64,000 nucleotides of DNA, taken from CAMDPA01 sp963825625. Lineage in GTDB: Bacteria; Pseudomonadota; Alphaproteobacteria; Rhizobiales; Hyphomicrobiaceae. Positions 14,969 to 24,971 of this stretch are shown here, one piece after another (within the stretch, counting starts at the first letter, position 1; each line of letters opens with the position of its first letter). The notes under the pieces were generated by a model. That model saw only the letters and a list, made by a program, of their open reading frames with translations, was not told where the DNA came from and did no database searches. Location of the stretch: NCBI GenBank assembly GCA_963825625.1, contig CAWGUF010000017.1, positions 62,001 to 126,000 of the forward strand. Direction: 5' to 3'. A program made the translations under genes and the position numbers.

Positions 14969-17900
14969 GTGATTGAGGCGGTACGAAAACTCTTGCGGAT
15001 GAATCGGTCGGTGGGGGGTGGACTTGATTTGTTCACCGACTTGCTTATCGCCAGTGCGCTCGAGGAAAGCCTTCTGCCGATCGACACCGGCCGGCTCGCG
15101 CGCTTTGCCGAAGAAGCGTTTACCCACCTGGTGGCCAAGCCCTACAGGGGCCATTCCATCCGAATTCGCCCCACCGAGGTTCTTGCCGGCGTTCCCGAGG
15201 CGCCAGTCCCCGGCAGCGTCATCGAAATCCTCGACGATGATATGCCGTTCCTGGTCGAAAGCGTTATTGGCGCTATCAATGCAGCGGGCCTGACGCCGCG
15301 CTTGGTTTTCCACCCGATATTCAAGGTGGCCCGCTATGGTTCAGGCCGATTGACGGAGGTCGTAGGGCCTGGCGATCGCAATTGGGCGGCAGGTGGCCAG
15401 GAAAGCTTCATTGCCGCTGTGGTTGACCCCCTGGACGAGACGCACGCCAAACAGCTGACGTCCGCTTTGGACAGGGTTCTGGGCGATGTCCGCACGTCGG
15501 CCGTGGATGGCCAGAGGATGCAGGATCGCCTCCAGCGCGCCATCAGCGAGATTGAGCACCAGCCGATGCCGGTTGGCGCCGCCACCAGCCTGCCCACCCC
15601 GCCGACTGCGCGGGAGGCGGTCGAATTCCTGCAATGGCTGGCCTCTGGCAACTGCACGCTGCTCGGCATGCGGGATTATGAGTTCGTGGGGCACGAAGCC
15701 ACGGAGGATCTGTGGCCGGCGTCCGGCGGCGCTCTGGGCATTATGCGCAACACTGACGCCCCCGTGCTCGCCAGGGGGGGCGACAACCTCGCATTCAGTC
15801 CCGAGATTCGCGCCTTCTACAATCGCCCCGAGCCCGTGTTCGTGGCCAAGAGCAGCATGCTTTCCCAGGTCCGCCACCGCGTCCACCTCGATTACGTCGG
15901 AGTGAAACGCTACAGCCCGGCAGGCAAACTGATAGGCGAGCTGAAGATCGTCGGGCTCTTTGGTCGCCAAGCGTATTTGCAGCCGATTTCGGCGATACCG
16001 ATAGTGCGTCGCAAGGTGCAGCAGGTGCTGGACGAGGCTGGCTTTCCACCCGACAGCCACAACGGGCGGACGTTGCGCGACGTCCTTGAGGACCTGCCAC
16101 GCGACGAGCTGTTTCACATCGACAACGCAGCGCTTCGCAGCTGGGCTCTAGCGATCCTCGATCTGCAGCTCCGGCCCCGCACTCGGGTGTTGTCCCGGCT
16201 CGAGCAATTCGGCCGCTATGTCTCGGTGCTGACATTCGTGCCGCGCGATCTTTATTCGACACGCAACAGGGAGCGGATCGGCGCTTATCTCAGTCGCCGG
16301 CTGGGTGGCCACCTTTCCGCATTCTTCCCCTACTACACGGCAGGTCCGCTTGTCCGCACGCGGTTCATTATCGGCCTCGATGGACCGCAGCCTCGTTCTT
16401 ATCAGGATGCGGAGCTCGAAGCGGACATCGCCGAGCTGCTTCGGACATGGGACGACCGGCTCGGTCGCGCAATTGCCGGAGCATTCGCCCCCGAGCGTCA
16501 TGCCGCACTGACTGCCTCCTACGGCAATGCGTTCTCTGCCGGTTACGAGGAAACCTTCGACGTTGCGCGGGCTGTTGAGGATATATTGCGCATCGAGCGC
16601 CTTGACGCCGCCCGTCCGGTAGCCATCGATTTCTATCGGGAGGCAGGCGCGCCGGACCACAGGGTTCGCGCTGCACTATATCGCTTCGATGCGCCAATTC
16701 CGTTGTCTGAGCGAGTGCCGGTTCTCGAAAATCTCGGGTTCCGCGTCATAGACGAGCGTAGCTACCATGTTCGGCCGGCGCTTGCCGGCATCGAGCGGGT
16801 CGTTGTGCTCCATGACATGGTGCTGGAGACCGCCGAAGGTCACTCGATCGATATCGGGATGCATGAGTTGAGGCTCGAGGACGCATTCCTTGCTGTTACG
16901 CACGGGCTCGCCGAAAATGACTTGATGAACGCGCTGGTCGTGGCGGCGGGTCTCGATTGGCGGGAGGTTTCGGTATTTCGTGCGTATACGGCTTATGTGC
17001 GCCAGATCCGCGCGCCGTTCGGCCCCCGCTATATCGCGGAGACACTGATCCGTCACGCCAGCATCGCATCTGAGCTGTTCGAGCTGTTTCGGCTTCGTTT
17101 CGATCCGCGCCGCTCCGCTGCACTGCCGGTCGAGCAGGCCGGCGATGAGCTGCGTCGGCGTATCGAAGTGGCGTTGACCGCCGTTGCCAGCCTCGATGAG
17201 GACCGCATCCTGCGCCATCTCCTCAATTTGGTGATGGCCACCGTGCGCACCTCGTTTTTTCGCCCCGGCGAGAAGCAGGAAGCCGCACAGACCGTCGCGT
17301 TCAAATTCGATTCCAGGACCGTCGACGAGCTCCCCGAGCCGCGTCCCTTTCGTGAGATATTCGTCTATTCGCCGCGCGTCGAGGGCATCCATTTGCGCTT
17401 CGCCGGCATCTCCCGTGGTGGCATCCGCTGGTCCGACCGGGCGCAGGACTTCCGCACCGAGGTGCTGGGATTGGCAAAGGCACAGCAGGTCAAGAATACC
17501 GTCATCGTGGCATCCGGTGCCAAGGGCGGGTTTGTCGCCAAGCAGCTGCCCCGTGATGCACCACGCGATGTGGTGCTGCAGGAAGGCATCGCCTGCTACC
17601 GCCTCTTCATAACGGCACTTCTGTCTCTGACCGACGATCTCAGTGGCGCCGAGGTACGCTACCCGGAGGCGGTGGTCCGGCACGACGGCGACGATCCCTA
17701 CCTCGTCGTTGCAGCGGACAAGGGAACCGCGACATTCTCCGATTATGCGAACGAGATCGCGTCTGCTCGTGGCTTCTGGCTGGGCGACGCTTTCGCCTCC
17801 GGAGGCTCGGCCGGCTACGACCACAAGCGCATGGGCATTACCGCGCGTGGAGCATGGGAATGCGTCAGGCGGCATTTTCGTGAGCTGGGACACGACATCC

Positions 17901-19828
17901 AGAACGAGGCGTTTCGCGTCGTTGGCGTCGGAGATATGTCTGGCGACGTATTCGGCAACGGTTTGCTGCTGTCGCCGGCGACACATCTGGTGGCCGCCTT
18001 CGATCACCGCGACATCTTTATTGATCCAACGCCCGACCCGGCCGTATCCCACGCCGAGCGCCGGCGCCTGTTCGAGCTGCCGCGCTCGTCCTGGGCGGAT
18101 TACGATCGCTCGAAAATATCGCCCGGAGGCGGCGTCTTCTCCCGCAACACGAAGTCGATAGATCTGTCGCCGGAGATGCGCGCGCTGCTTGGCGTGACGG
18201 CAACCAGCATGACGCCGGCCGAGCTTATGCGTGCGATACTGAAAGCCGATGCGGATCTGCTTTGGTTCGGTGGGATAGGCACTTTCGTGCGGGCCTCCAC
18301 CGAGACGGACGAGCAAGTCGGGGATCGCGCCAACGATGCCATTCGCATCGGCGCAGATGAGCTTCGCGCGCGGGTTGTCGGAGAAGGCGCAAATCTCGGC
18401 ATCACCCAGCGCGGGCGAATAGAAGCGGCCTCGCGCGGCATCCGCATCAACACGGACTTCATCGACAACTCTGCCGGGGTCAACACCTCCGATGAAGAGG
18501 TGAATATCAAGATCGCAATGGCGGCGGCGATCGCGTCCGGACGGCTGTCGGTCGAGCAGCGTGATCAACTCCTCGTCTCGATGACGCAGGACGTTGCCAC
18601 GGCTGTTCTCGCCAATAACTACCAGCAGAGTCTTGCAATCAGTCTGGCGCAACGCACCTCGGCTCGAGACATCGAATACCTTGGCCGCCTTGCTCGTCAA
18701 CTCGAGCAGCGCGGCATCATTGAGCGCAAGCTGGAGGTGCTGCCGTCTGGCGCTGAGTTCGCCAGGCTAGCGGCTGCCGGCAAGGGTTTGACGAGACCGG
18801 AAATTGCCGTCCTTCTGAGTTGGGCGAAGATCGCTCTGCAAGCAGATATTCTCGCAGGGCCGGTGCCGGACGATCCAGCCAATGCGCATTTGCTGTTCGA
18901 GTATTTCCCGGCTGCGTTGCGGCACGACTATGCGACGGAGATTGCCGCCCACCGCCTGCGCCGTGAGATCATCACCACGCGCATCTCGAACTCGATGATC
19001 AACCGTGGCGGCCCGGCGTTTGTCGTGCGTATGGCGGAGGAGGCCGCCGCCAGCTCTGCCGATGTCGCGTACGCCTTCATGGGGGTACGGAGCATCTTCG
19101 ATCTTCCGGCGCGCTGGGCTGAATTGGATGCGCTGGATAATCGCGTTGCCGCCGATTTGCAGCTCGATCTCTACCAACGCCTGCAGGACTTCATGATTTC
19201 GCAAGTTGCGCAGTTGCTGCGCCGCCGTGTCGATCGAGACATGGGCGCGCTCGTGGACGAATACACCGCGGCGGCTGCCGCGTTAGGGGCCGAAGGCGCC
19301 GCACTGCTGACGCCCTCTGGTCGCGGCCGCTCTGCTCATGACGTGGCGAGCCTCGGGGCGGCTGGAGTGCCCGCCGAGGTGGCCGCGCGGATCGCGGCGC
19401 TTCCTGTCCTGGCTGCAACCATGACGTTCGCCGACCATGCGCGCCGCGTCGGCCGGTCTGCTGTTGCCGCGGCCCGCGTCGCCTACGCGACCTCTGAGTA
19501 CCTTGTGCTGGAGGAGTTTCAGGCGCGCGCCAGAGCGTTGAAGCCCCTCGATGACTTTGATGCTCAGGCGATTGCCGGTGGGCTCGCTGTGCTTCAGGAA
19601 GAAGCAGCTGCATTAGCCGATGCGATTCTTGCTGAGGGCGAGCCGCGCATGGATGTCCGTGCCTGGGTTGAACTCAACGTACCGAAGCTCGCCGAGGCGA
19701 AATCGAAGCTCGAGAAAATCGTCATGGCCGGCGATTTGACCATATCCCGCCTGATGGTCGCGGCCGAGACCGTGAGGGGGACGGCGCCGCGGAACGAACG
19801 GCTTAGGTCGGCCCTTGCATCGAGCTGA
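14969..19828 (+). CDS. gdhB: NAD-dependent glutamate dehydrogenase, large (about 180 kDa) class
   Basis: A 1619-residue enzyme of the giant NAD-GDH class, which deaminates glutamate to 2-oxoglutarate and ammonia for catabolism. The N-terminal regulatory half contains ACT-like segments and RRLGGHLSAFFPYYTAGP. The catalytic domain includes IHLRFAGISRGGIRWSDRAQ, the lysine-bearing KNTVIVASGAKGGFVAK, ATFSDYANEIA, FASGGSAGYDHKRMG, the NAD-binding VVGVGDMSGDVFGNG and VVGEGANLGITQRGRIE. Length matches the family (about 1600). The frame opens at GTG 14969; an ATG at 14999 is an alternative start. No frameshift is present. It is apparently monocistronic. The symbol follows Pseudomonas usage; gdh or gdhZ are also used. 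Confidence 0.95.
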   Translation: MIEAVRKLLRMNRSVGGGLDLFTDLLIASALEESLLPIDTGRLARFAEEAFTHLVAKPYRGHSIRIRPTEVLAGVPEAPVPGSVIEILDDDMPFLVESVIGAINAAGLTPRLVFHPIFKVARYGSGRLTEVVGPGDRNWAAGGQESFIAAVVDPLDETHAKQLTSALDRVLGDVRTSAVDGQRMQDRLQRAISEIEHQPMPVGAATSLPTPPTAREAVEFLQWLASGNCTLLGMRDYEFVGHEATEDLWPASGGALGIMRNTDAPVLARGGDNLAFSPEIRAFYNRPEPVFVAKSSMLSQVRHRVHLDYVGVKRYSPAGKLIGELKIVGLFGRQAYLQPISAIPIVRRKVQQVLDEAGFPPDSHNGRTLRDVLEDLPRDELFHIDNAALRSWALAILDLQLRPRTRVLSRLEQFGRYVSVLTFVPRDLYSTRNRERIGAYLSRRLGGHLSAFFPYYTAGPLVRTRFIIGLDGPQPRSYQDAELEADIAELLRTWDDRLGRAIAGAFAPERHAALTASYGNAFSAGYEETFDVARAVEDILRIERLDAARPVAIDFYREAGAPDHRVRAALYRFDAPIPLSERVPVLENLGFRVIDERSYHVRPALAGIERVVVLHDMVLETAEGHSIDIGMHELRLEDAFLAVTHGLAENDLMNALVVAAGLDWREVSVFRAYTAYVRQIRAPFGPRYIAETLIRHASIASELFELFRLRFDPRRSAALPVEQAGDELRRRIEVALTAVASLDEDRILRHLLNLVMATVRTSFFRPGEKQEAAQTVAFKFDSRTVDELPEPRPFREIFVYSPRVEGIHLRFAGISRGGIRWSDRAQDFRTEVLGLAKAQQVKNTVIVASGAKGGFVAKQLPRDAPRDVVLQEGIACYRLFITALLSLTDDLSGAEVRYPEAVVRHDGDDPYLVVAADKGTATFSDYANEIASARGFWLGDAFASGGSAGYDHKRMGITARGAWECVRRHFRELGHDIQNEAFRVVGVGDMSGDVFGNGLLLSPATHLVAAFDHRDIFIDPTPDPAVSHAERRRLFELPRSSWADYDRSKISPGGGVFSRNTKSIDLSPEMRALLGVTATSMTPAELMRAILKADADLLWFGGIGTFVRASTETDEQVGDRANDAIRIGADELRARVVGEGANLGITQRGRIEAASRGIRINTDFIDNSAGVNTSDEEVNIKIAMAAAIASGRLSVEQRDQLLVSMTQDVATAVLANNYQQSLAISLAQRTSARDIEYLGRLARQLEQRGIIERKLEVLPSGAEFARLAAAGKGLTRPEIAVLLSWAKIALQADILAGPVPDDPANAHLLFEYFPAALRHDYATEIAAHRLRREIITTRISNSMINRGGPAFVVRMAEEAAASSADVAYAFMGVRSIFDLPARWAELDALDNRVAADLQLDLYQRLQDFMISQVAQLLRRRVDRDMGALVDEYTAAAAALGAEGAALLTPSGRGRSAHDVASLGAAGVPAEVAARIAALPVLAATMTFADHARRVGRSAVAAARVAYATSEYLVLEEFQARARALKPLDDFDAQAIAGGLAVLQEEAAALADAILAEGEPRMDVRAWVELNVPKLAEAKSKLEKIVMAGDLTISRLMVAAETVRGTAPRNERLRSALASS

Positions 19829-19974
19829 CTCCGCTGGCCTGACCTGGCATGGCACGGCGGACAAGGACGCTGTATCAGCCGTACGCCAAGAGTGTACGCC
19901 AAGGGAGCTGTCCGCATCGGCGAATTGCTGTAGAACCTCAGCGCGGGCTATAGGCTGAACCGGGGGGAACACTG

Positions 19975-21378
19975 ATGACGCAGGCCGCCGACATGGCTGG
20001 AAGTGCCGCTGTCGTCCGTCGAGCGCCGGCTTCGGCGCTGGCCGGCTGGGTGCTGGTCGATTGGGCGGTGCAGCCGTTTCACACGCTCGTCGTCACCTTT
20101 CTGTTCGCCCCCTATTTCACCACCGTTGTCGCCGGCGATGCCGCGCGCGGACAGGCTTTGTGGGGCTACGCCGCTGCCGTTGCCGGGATCCTGATCGCCC
20201 TGGGCGGTCCTGTGCTGGGTGCTGTTGCCGATCGTGGACGGCGCAAGCCGTGGGTTCTGCTTACCGTGCTGACGATGGCGGTTGCCGCCGCATCGCTTTG
20301 GCATGCAAGGCCCGGCGCGAGTAGTGCCGCGATCGCGCTTGTGCTGTTGGCGTTCGTCGTGGCGACCGTGATGGCCGAATACACGACCGTGCTCACCAAC
20401 TCGATCATGCCGAGGCTGGTGCCTCCCAGTCAGTTCGGCCGGCTGTCAGGCACCAGCTGGGCCGTCGCGTTTGCCGGCGGCCTCCTGAGCCTGATCATCA
20501 TGGCCGGATTCATCGTATCGAACCCGGCAACGGGCAAAACGTTGATGGGCCTGGATCCGCTGTTCAGCCTCGATCAGGCGGCCCGCGAAGGTGATCGTCT
20601 GACAGGCCCGTTTGCAGCCGTCTGGCTGCTGGTGTTCATTCTGCCATTCTTTCTTTTTGTGCCGGATACGCGTCCGGCAACAGCTGCCGCCGGGCAGCCT
20701 CCGGCCTCGCCGTTCGCCCAACTCTGGCAGACGCTGAAGTCACTTCCTGCCATGCCGAGCATGCTCTACTTCCTTATTGCCCGCGCGCTCTACACCGACG
20801 GTCTCTCGGCGATCTTCGTATTTGGTGGCATCTACGGCACTGCGGTCTTCGGCTGGGAGTTGGGGGAGCGCGGGCTGTTCGGCATCTTGCTCATTGTCGC
20901 TGGCGTCGTGGGCGCTGCCGTAGGCGGCGTTCTGGACGACAAGCTTGGCTCCAAGACTGTGATCGTCGGCGCGCTTGTCCTGTTGATCATTGGCGCCGTC
21001 GGCATCCTCTCCGTCACGTCGACCCACGTCTTGTTCTCGATTCCCGTCGACCCCAAGGCAACCGGTGCTGCAACCTTCGCCAGCACCGGCGAGAGAGTGT
21101 TCCTGGCATTCGCCTGCCTCGTGGCAATTGCCGCCGCACCCAACCAGTCCGCGAGCAGATCGCTGCTGGCCCGCCTTGCACCTCCCGATCGCTCGGCCCA
21201 ATTCTTTGGATTGTTCGCGTTCTCCGGCAAGGTGACGGCCTTTCTGGCGCCATTGCTGATAGCGTTGGTGACTCAGATATCGGATAGCCAGCGTCTCGGG
21301 ATGTCGATGATCTTGCTCTTCCTGGTGGCCGGAATCATTTTGCTGATCCCGGTATCGGAGCGGCGCGAGGCTGCCTGA
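19975..21378 (+). CDS. MFS permease, UMF1/Atg22-like
   Basis: A 467-residue membrane protein with about 12 transmembrane segments. Its N terminus (GWVLVDWAVQPFHTLVVTFLF) and the loop motif GAVADRGRRKPWVLL are characteristic of the UMF1 family of the major facilitator superfamily, related to yeast Atg22 amino-acid effluxers. Other segments are FGRLSGTSWAVAFAGG and the late SASRSLLARLAPPDRSAQFF. The substrate is unknown, perhaps amino acids. It follows the glutamate dehydrogenase gene by 146 bases on the same strand, which is suggestive but not decisive. A GGGGGG ribosome site lies seven bases before the ATG. Confidence 0.85.
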   Translation: MTQAADMAGSAAVVRRAPASALAGWVLVDWAVQPFHTLVVTFLFAPYFTTVVAGDAARGQALWGYAAAVAGILIALGGPVLGAVADRGRRKPWVLLTVLTMAVAAASLWHARPGASSAAIALVLLAFVVATVMAEYTTVLTNSIMPRLVPPSQFGRLSGTSWAVAFAGGLLSLIIMAGFIVSNPATGKTLMGLDPLFSLDQAAREGDRLTGPFAAVWLLVFILPFFLFVPDTRPATAAAGQPPASPFAQLWQTLKSLPAMPSMLYFLIARALYTDGLSAIFVFGGIYGTAVFGWELGERGLFGILLIVAGVVGAAVGGVLDDKLGSKTVIVGALVLLIIGAVGILSVTSTHVLFSIPVDPKATGAATFASTGERVFLAFACLVAIAAAPNQSASRSLLARLAPPDRSAQFFGLFAFSGKVTAFLAPLLIALVTQISDSQRLGMSMILLFLVAGIILLIPVSERREAA

Positions 21379-21394
21379 GCAACGCGTGCCGTCC

Positions 21395-23206
21395 TCAGGT
21401 CGCCGTGCTTCTGAGCGCCGGACCAAGCGCGGGGCAGGGCGGAATTGGGCCGGCCAGCGACCACATCGTCTTGATTGTGCTCATGATGAGATCGTATCGC
21501 CGGGCAATTGCCGTACCGTCCCATTGCGTCTCCGCCCGCAGCATGTCCGTGAGGTAGAATGGTGATGCGGTCCCTTCGGGGAACAGCACGGTCTTCTTCG
21601 CCTCGAACTCGCGTTGGCTCACGCGCTTGTTCTGCGCCTCGGTCGCCAACACCAGGTTCCCGATGCATTGAGCCGCGCGCACTCTGTGCGGTTGACGGGG
21701 GAACAGCCTGGCCCATTCCCCGCCCTTGACATTACCCTTGGGGCAAACGTGCTCGACCGTGAGGCGATCTGGCCCTGTGTTGGCGGGATCGACAAGCGGC
21801 TGGTAGTAGGCGAGCGGTTGACGTGAAATCGCTATGTCCGCTCGCAAAAGAAAGAGTTTGGCCGTTGGCGGATCGACAAGGTGCAGCCGCGTTGCGACAT
21901 TGCGCAGAATTTGTTTCTGGTCGTCAGCGCTGAAGGTCAACAACTGGTCGGGCCGGGTCAGCTCGTGCGATGTATCGAGCAATCGCCTCAGCACCGGCGC
22001 ATAGTGCCGGCGTCGCGCATCCCGCCCGCATCCGAGCGCCATCAGGCCGTGGGCGTAGCGGTCGAGCGATTTGAGGAACAGGCCGAGAGCTTGCGGGTTC
22101 CCGTCCAGGCGTTGCAGCGCAAGCATCGCGAGCGGGACCCAGTCGTCGTCGCCATGCTGTTCGAGCCAGCGCAAAACCTGGATCCACTCCTCCGCATCAT
22201 GAGCAACGGCAGCGGCGATCTCCGCGCCTTTTACCTGCAGGTAGGCCTCGGCCATCGGCGCGAACACCTCGCCGACGAAACGGCGGGGTCCGCCGCGTTT
22301 CTGCACGGCGCGCTTCAATCCGTCGATGATGCCGCGCCTGGGCCATCCATCGATGACGGCGAGGTGGGAGAAGAAGGTCTTGCCCTTGGAGCGCGTACGC
22401 TCCGCCTCCTCCCTGTACTTGTCCATCTCGTCGATGATGGGCTCGTAGCGTTCCCTCTGCGCCTGGTCGAGCGGCCCTAGAATTTCGCCCCGGAAAATGT
22501 CTTCCACTGTGAGCCGCTTGCCGCGGTCGTTTATCGTGAGGAAGATCTGATAGGCGTAATCGAAATCGTCTGAGCTCACCACGAGGACGCGAACACTGCG
22601 TCGCGCGAACCCCAGCAGGCGCCTGCGTCTGTCTGGACTGAGCTCGCGCAGCATTTTGCCCCTGATCGCGCGTCGGACGTCTTCAACTTGTCTGCGCGTT
22701 ATGCTGGTTCCAAGCTCCTCGGCGGGTCTGGCGCGCCTGCTGGCCCCGGGGTTCTGGATCGCAGACTTGAAATAGTTGTCGTCGCTGGCCCGCAATGAGA
22801 GATGGCACGATTGCTCTTTCCCTTCCTGTAGGGGGGTACGCGCGATAAGGCGATGCAGGTCTTCGCTCGTCGTGTCGGGCTCCAGGTCCCTGAGCACGGC
22901 AAAAATGATCGCAAGCGTGATCAGGCGCTGCTGACCGTCGATAACGTCCACGCACTGGATCGGACCGGCCTCTGTTCCCGATTCTGTGGTGCGCGTGTTC
23001 ACGAACAGCATCGTGCCCAGAAAGTAGGGGATCTCGCGACCCGCCCGCACCTCGTCGTCAACGGCAGCCTCGATATCTTCGATCAGCTGCGCAGCCTCGT
23101 CTTTGGTCCAGACATAGTCGCGCTGGAATGCGGGGATTGAAAATGCGTAGCGACCGGACAACAGGTCCTCGATCGCCATATCAACGCTCTGCAATTGAGT
23201 GGTCAT
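21395..23206 (-). CDS. DUF262-DUF1524 (GmrSD-like) protein 1
   Basis: A 603-residue protein with an N-terminal DUF262 domain of ParB/Srx fold: YAFSIPAFQRDYVW (20-33) and the signature VIDGQQRLITL (88-98), which binds and hydrolyses NTP in GmrS-type proteins. The C-terminal DUF1524 domain holds an HNH-type nuclease pattern: VEHVCPKGNV (His486), then IGNLVLATEAQNKRVS. The architecture equals a fused GmrSD, the type IV restriction enzymes that cleave glucosylated or otherwise modified phage DNA; related proteins act in BREX-associated (BrxU) and phosphorothioate-linked (SspE) defence. A second gene of the same architecture lies 109 bases upstream in the same orientation. No methyltransferase or dnd/ssp gene is near. 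Defence is the leading hypothesis. Confidence 0.85.
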   Translation of the reverse strand: MTTQLQSVDMAIEDLLSGRYAFSIPAFQRDYVWTKDEAAQLIEDIEAAVDDEVRAGREIPYFLGTMLFVNTRTTESGTEAGPIQCVDVIDGQQRLITLAIIFAVLRDLEPDTTSEDLHRLIARTPLQEGKEQSCHLSLRASDDNYFKSAIQNPGASRRARPAEELGTSITRRQVEDVRRAIRGKMLRELSPDRRRRLLGFARRSVRVLVVSSDDFDYAYQIFLTINDRGKRLTVEDIFRGEILGPLDQAQRERYEPIIDEMDKYREEAERTRSKGKTFFSHLAVIDGWPRRGIIDGLKRAVQKRGGPRRFVGEVFAPMAEAYLQVKGAEIAAAVAHDAEEWIQVLRWLEQHGDDDWVPLAMLALQRLDGNPQALGLFLKSLDRYAHGLMALGCGRDARRRHYAPVLRRLLDTSHELTRPDQLLTFSADDQKQILRNVATRLHLVDPPTAKLFLLRADIAISRQPLAYYQPLVDPANTGPDRLTVEHVCPKGNVKGGEWARLFPRQPHRVRAAQCIGNLVLATEAQNKRVSQREFEAKKTVLFPEGTASPFYLTDMLRAETQWDGTAIARRYDLIMSTIKTMWSLAGPIPPCPALGPALRSTAT

Positions 23207-23315
23207 GGAATGTCCAGATGCACACGCTGCTCAATCAGGCAAGGGGCGATAGGGTTTGAAACAAATTGCAATCGGCGGAGCGAGAGTGAATGTGGTCGCG
23301 TTGCCCGGCTCATGG

Positions 23316-24971
23316 TTATACCTTCATGCCCCAGACAGAGAATAATGCCTCGATCAGCTCCTCGGTTCGCGCCATGATGACGTCCGGCGTCCACTCGGCA
23401 TGCGCAGCCGCTCGCTCCGACAGAACGAAACGCGAGGCGGATTGCGCCAGCAGCAGCCGTTTGACGATGTAGTCGTTGGTGCCGGCGTGGTGGTTGTCGT
23501 GCAGCGTGAGAAACGACAGGTTGCCCAGCCTGTTGCAATGGTCCGCGATGCTCTGGGGCGTCGGAAATGCTACGCGCCAGTGGCTGCTTTTGGACGGCCG
23601 CCGCGGCAATACGTGCTCCACAGTGACGTTCTTGCCATCGATCGGGCCCGGGTCGCGCTGAGGTGACAGGGCCCAGGAAACGCGGCGCATCACCAGTGCA
23701 TGGAAGCGCTTGGAATAGAACGTCCTGCTTCTGAGGCTTTCCAGTGCGGCAGCCGCGAGCTCTGGCTCGATGTCGAGTTGCTGCATCTGTGACACCGGTA
23801 GTCGCTGGTCGATATCCTTGAGCAGCGCAATGTAGCGCCGCTCCTGCACCGTTGGGTCCATTCCGGCAATCTTGAGAATGTAGCTGAGCCGCTCCAGCCG
23901 GGCAAAAAACGCGGCCGTTTCCGCATGTCCGCCGCCGCACGTGGCGACCCAGTGCAGAGCCGCCGGCATCCACATCTGATGATCGAGCCAGAACAACGTC
24001 GTCAGCGTATTGGCGCAATCTTCCTGCGCCGCCCCCTGTCCGATCGATTTTCGGTTTATCTGTGCCATCGCTTCGGCGCGAGGCACCAGCTCCTCTTGCA
24101 TGAAGGCTATGCCGGATGCATTGAGCTTGAAGCGTTCGAGCAATTCCCTCTCAACAGGCTTCGACGATCTGCGCCGAACATTCAGTATTCGGATATGCGA
24201 GAGCAGGTTCGTCATTCCGTCGGCGCCAACGGCAGACAAGGCTTGCTCGAACAGATGGCTGGCTTCCTCCTGCTGCTCCCGTGGCATCGCGGAAATCAGG
24301 CTGACCTTTGCGCGTTCGCTTGAATGGAACTCCAGTCCTGTTTCTTCCGCAGTCGCCAGCAGTGCCCAAGCTTCCTCCTCGTCCTCCACCGACTCCATGG
24401 TGACCAGGCAGTTGTCGAGTAGAAATCGCGTCAGAGCCTCGCGACGTTCAGCCTGCGGCGCGAGCTGCCGGATAAGCCGTCGGAGGTGATCTCTGTTGTT
24501 CAACAGGTTTCGCTCGCCGAACGAAAGATCGAGAATGTCTCCACGAGGATCCTGGAGTGTGCTGCCTGGTCGCTGCACCCATGCCTCGAAGAAGGCACTT
24601 ACGCCCGGCTGTGGCGCGAGGCGCAGCCCGTCTCCCTCGGCTGTACCGATCAGGGCCTGCAAGCGCTCACGTGTCGATGTCGAGTTGGTCATGTCTCTCA
24701 ACAGCGCGCAGATAATCGTGATCGTCACCGCCCGCTGATGCCCGTCGATGATCCCGGAGCGCTGCTCTCCGGTGGGCGTGGCCAGGAACACATGTCCGAG
24801 CCAATACCGCTGCCTTGGGCCATCCATTGCTTCGGTCAGGTCCGATATCAGCCGACCGGCATGCAGCTCGCTCCACGCATAAGCGCGTTGAAACCAAGGC
24901 AACTGGAAAGAGTGGCTGGAGAATAATTCGCCGACCGTCAAGACGCGGACTTTCAGAAACGGTTCCAACAC
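23316..24971 (-). CDS. DUF262-DUF1524 (GmrSD-like) protein 2
   Basis: A 551-residue protein, similar in layout but diverged from its neighbour. DUF262 is seen as FQLPWFQRAYAW (22-33) and GIIDGHQRAVTI (73-84), where the usual DGQQR is DGHQR. DUF1524 follows with VTVEHVLPRRPSK (His453), LGNLSFLTLHDNHHAGTNDY and a downstream KR pair. GTG 24971 is chosen because it follows a G-rich stretch and gives the usual family N terminus (LEPFLKVRVLTVGELF). The G9 run lies exactly there: with eight Gs an upstream ATG (25068) would be read into this frame, adding about 33 residues. Such tracts can be phase-variable. It probably forms an operon with the gene downstream. Confidence 0.8.
   Translation of the reverse strand: MLEPFLKVRVLTVGELFSSHSFQLPWFQRAYAWSELHAGRLISDLTEAMDGPRQRYWLGHVFLATPTGEQRSGIIDGHQRAVTITIICALLRDMTNSTSTRERLQALIGTAEGDGLRLAPQPGVSAFFEAWVQRPGSTLQDPRGDILDLSFGERNLLNNRDHLRRLIRQLAPQAERREALTRFLLDNCLVTMESVEDEEEAWALLATAEETGLEFHSSERAKVSLISAMPREQQEEASHLFEQALSAVGADGMTNLLSHIRILNVRRRSSKPVERELLERFKLNASGIAFMQEELVPRAEAMAQINRKSIGQGAAQEDCANTLTTLFWLDHQMWMPAALHWVATCGGGHAETAAFFARLERLSYILKIAGMDPTVQERRYIALLKDIDQRLPVSQMQQLDIEPELAAAALESLRSRTFYSKRFHALVMRRVSWALSPQRDPGPIDGKNVTVEHVLPRRPSKSSHWRVAFPTPQSIADHCNRLGNLSFLTLHDNHHAGTNDYIVKRLLLAQSASRFVLSERAAAHAEWTPDVIMARTEELIEALFSVWGMKV

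Noticed and set aside
16676..18700. Very long minus-strand open frame (674 codons) inside the NAD-GDH gene
   Set aside because: It is antisense to a gene with complete family motifs. Long shadow frames are expected in high-GC DNA; the translation has low-complexity Arg-rich composition and no recognisable domain.
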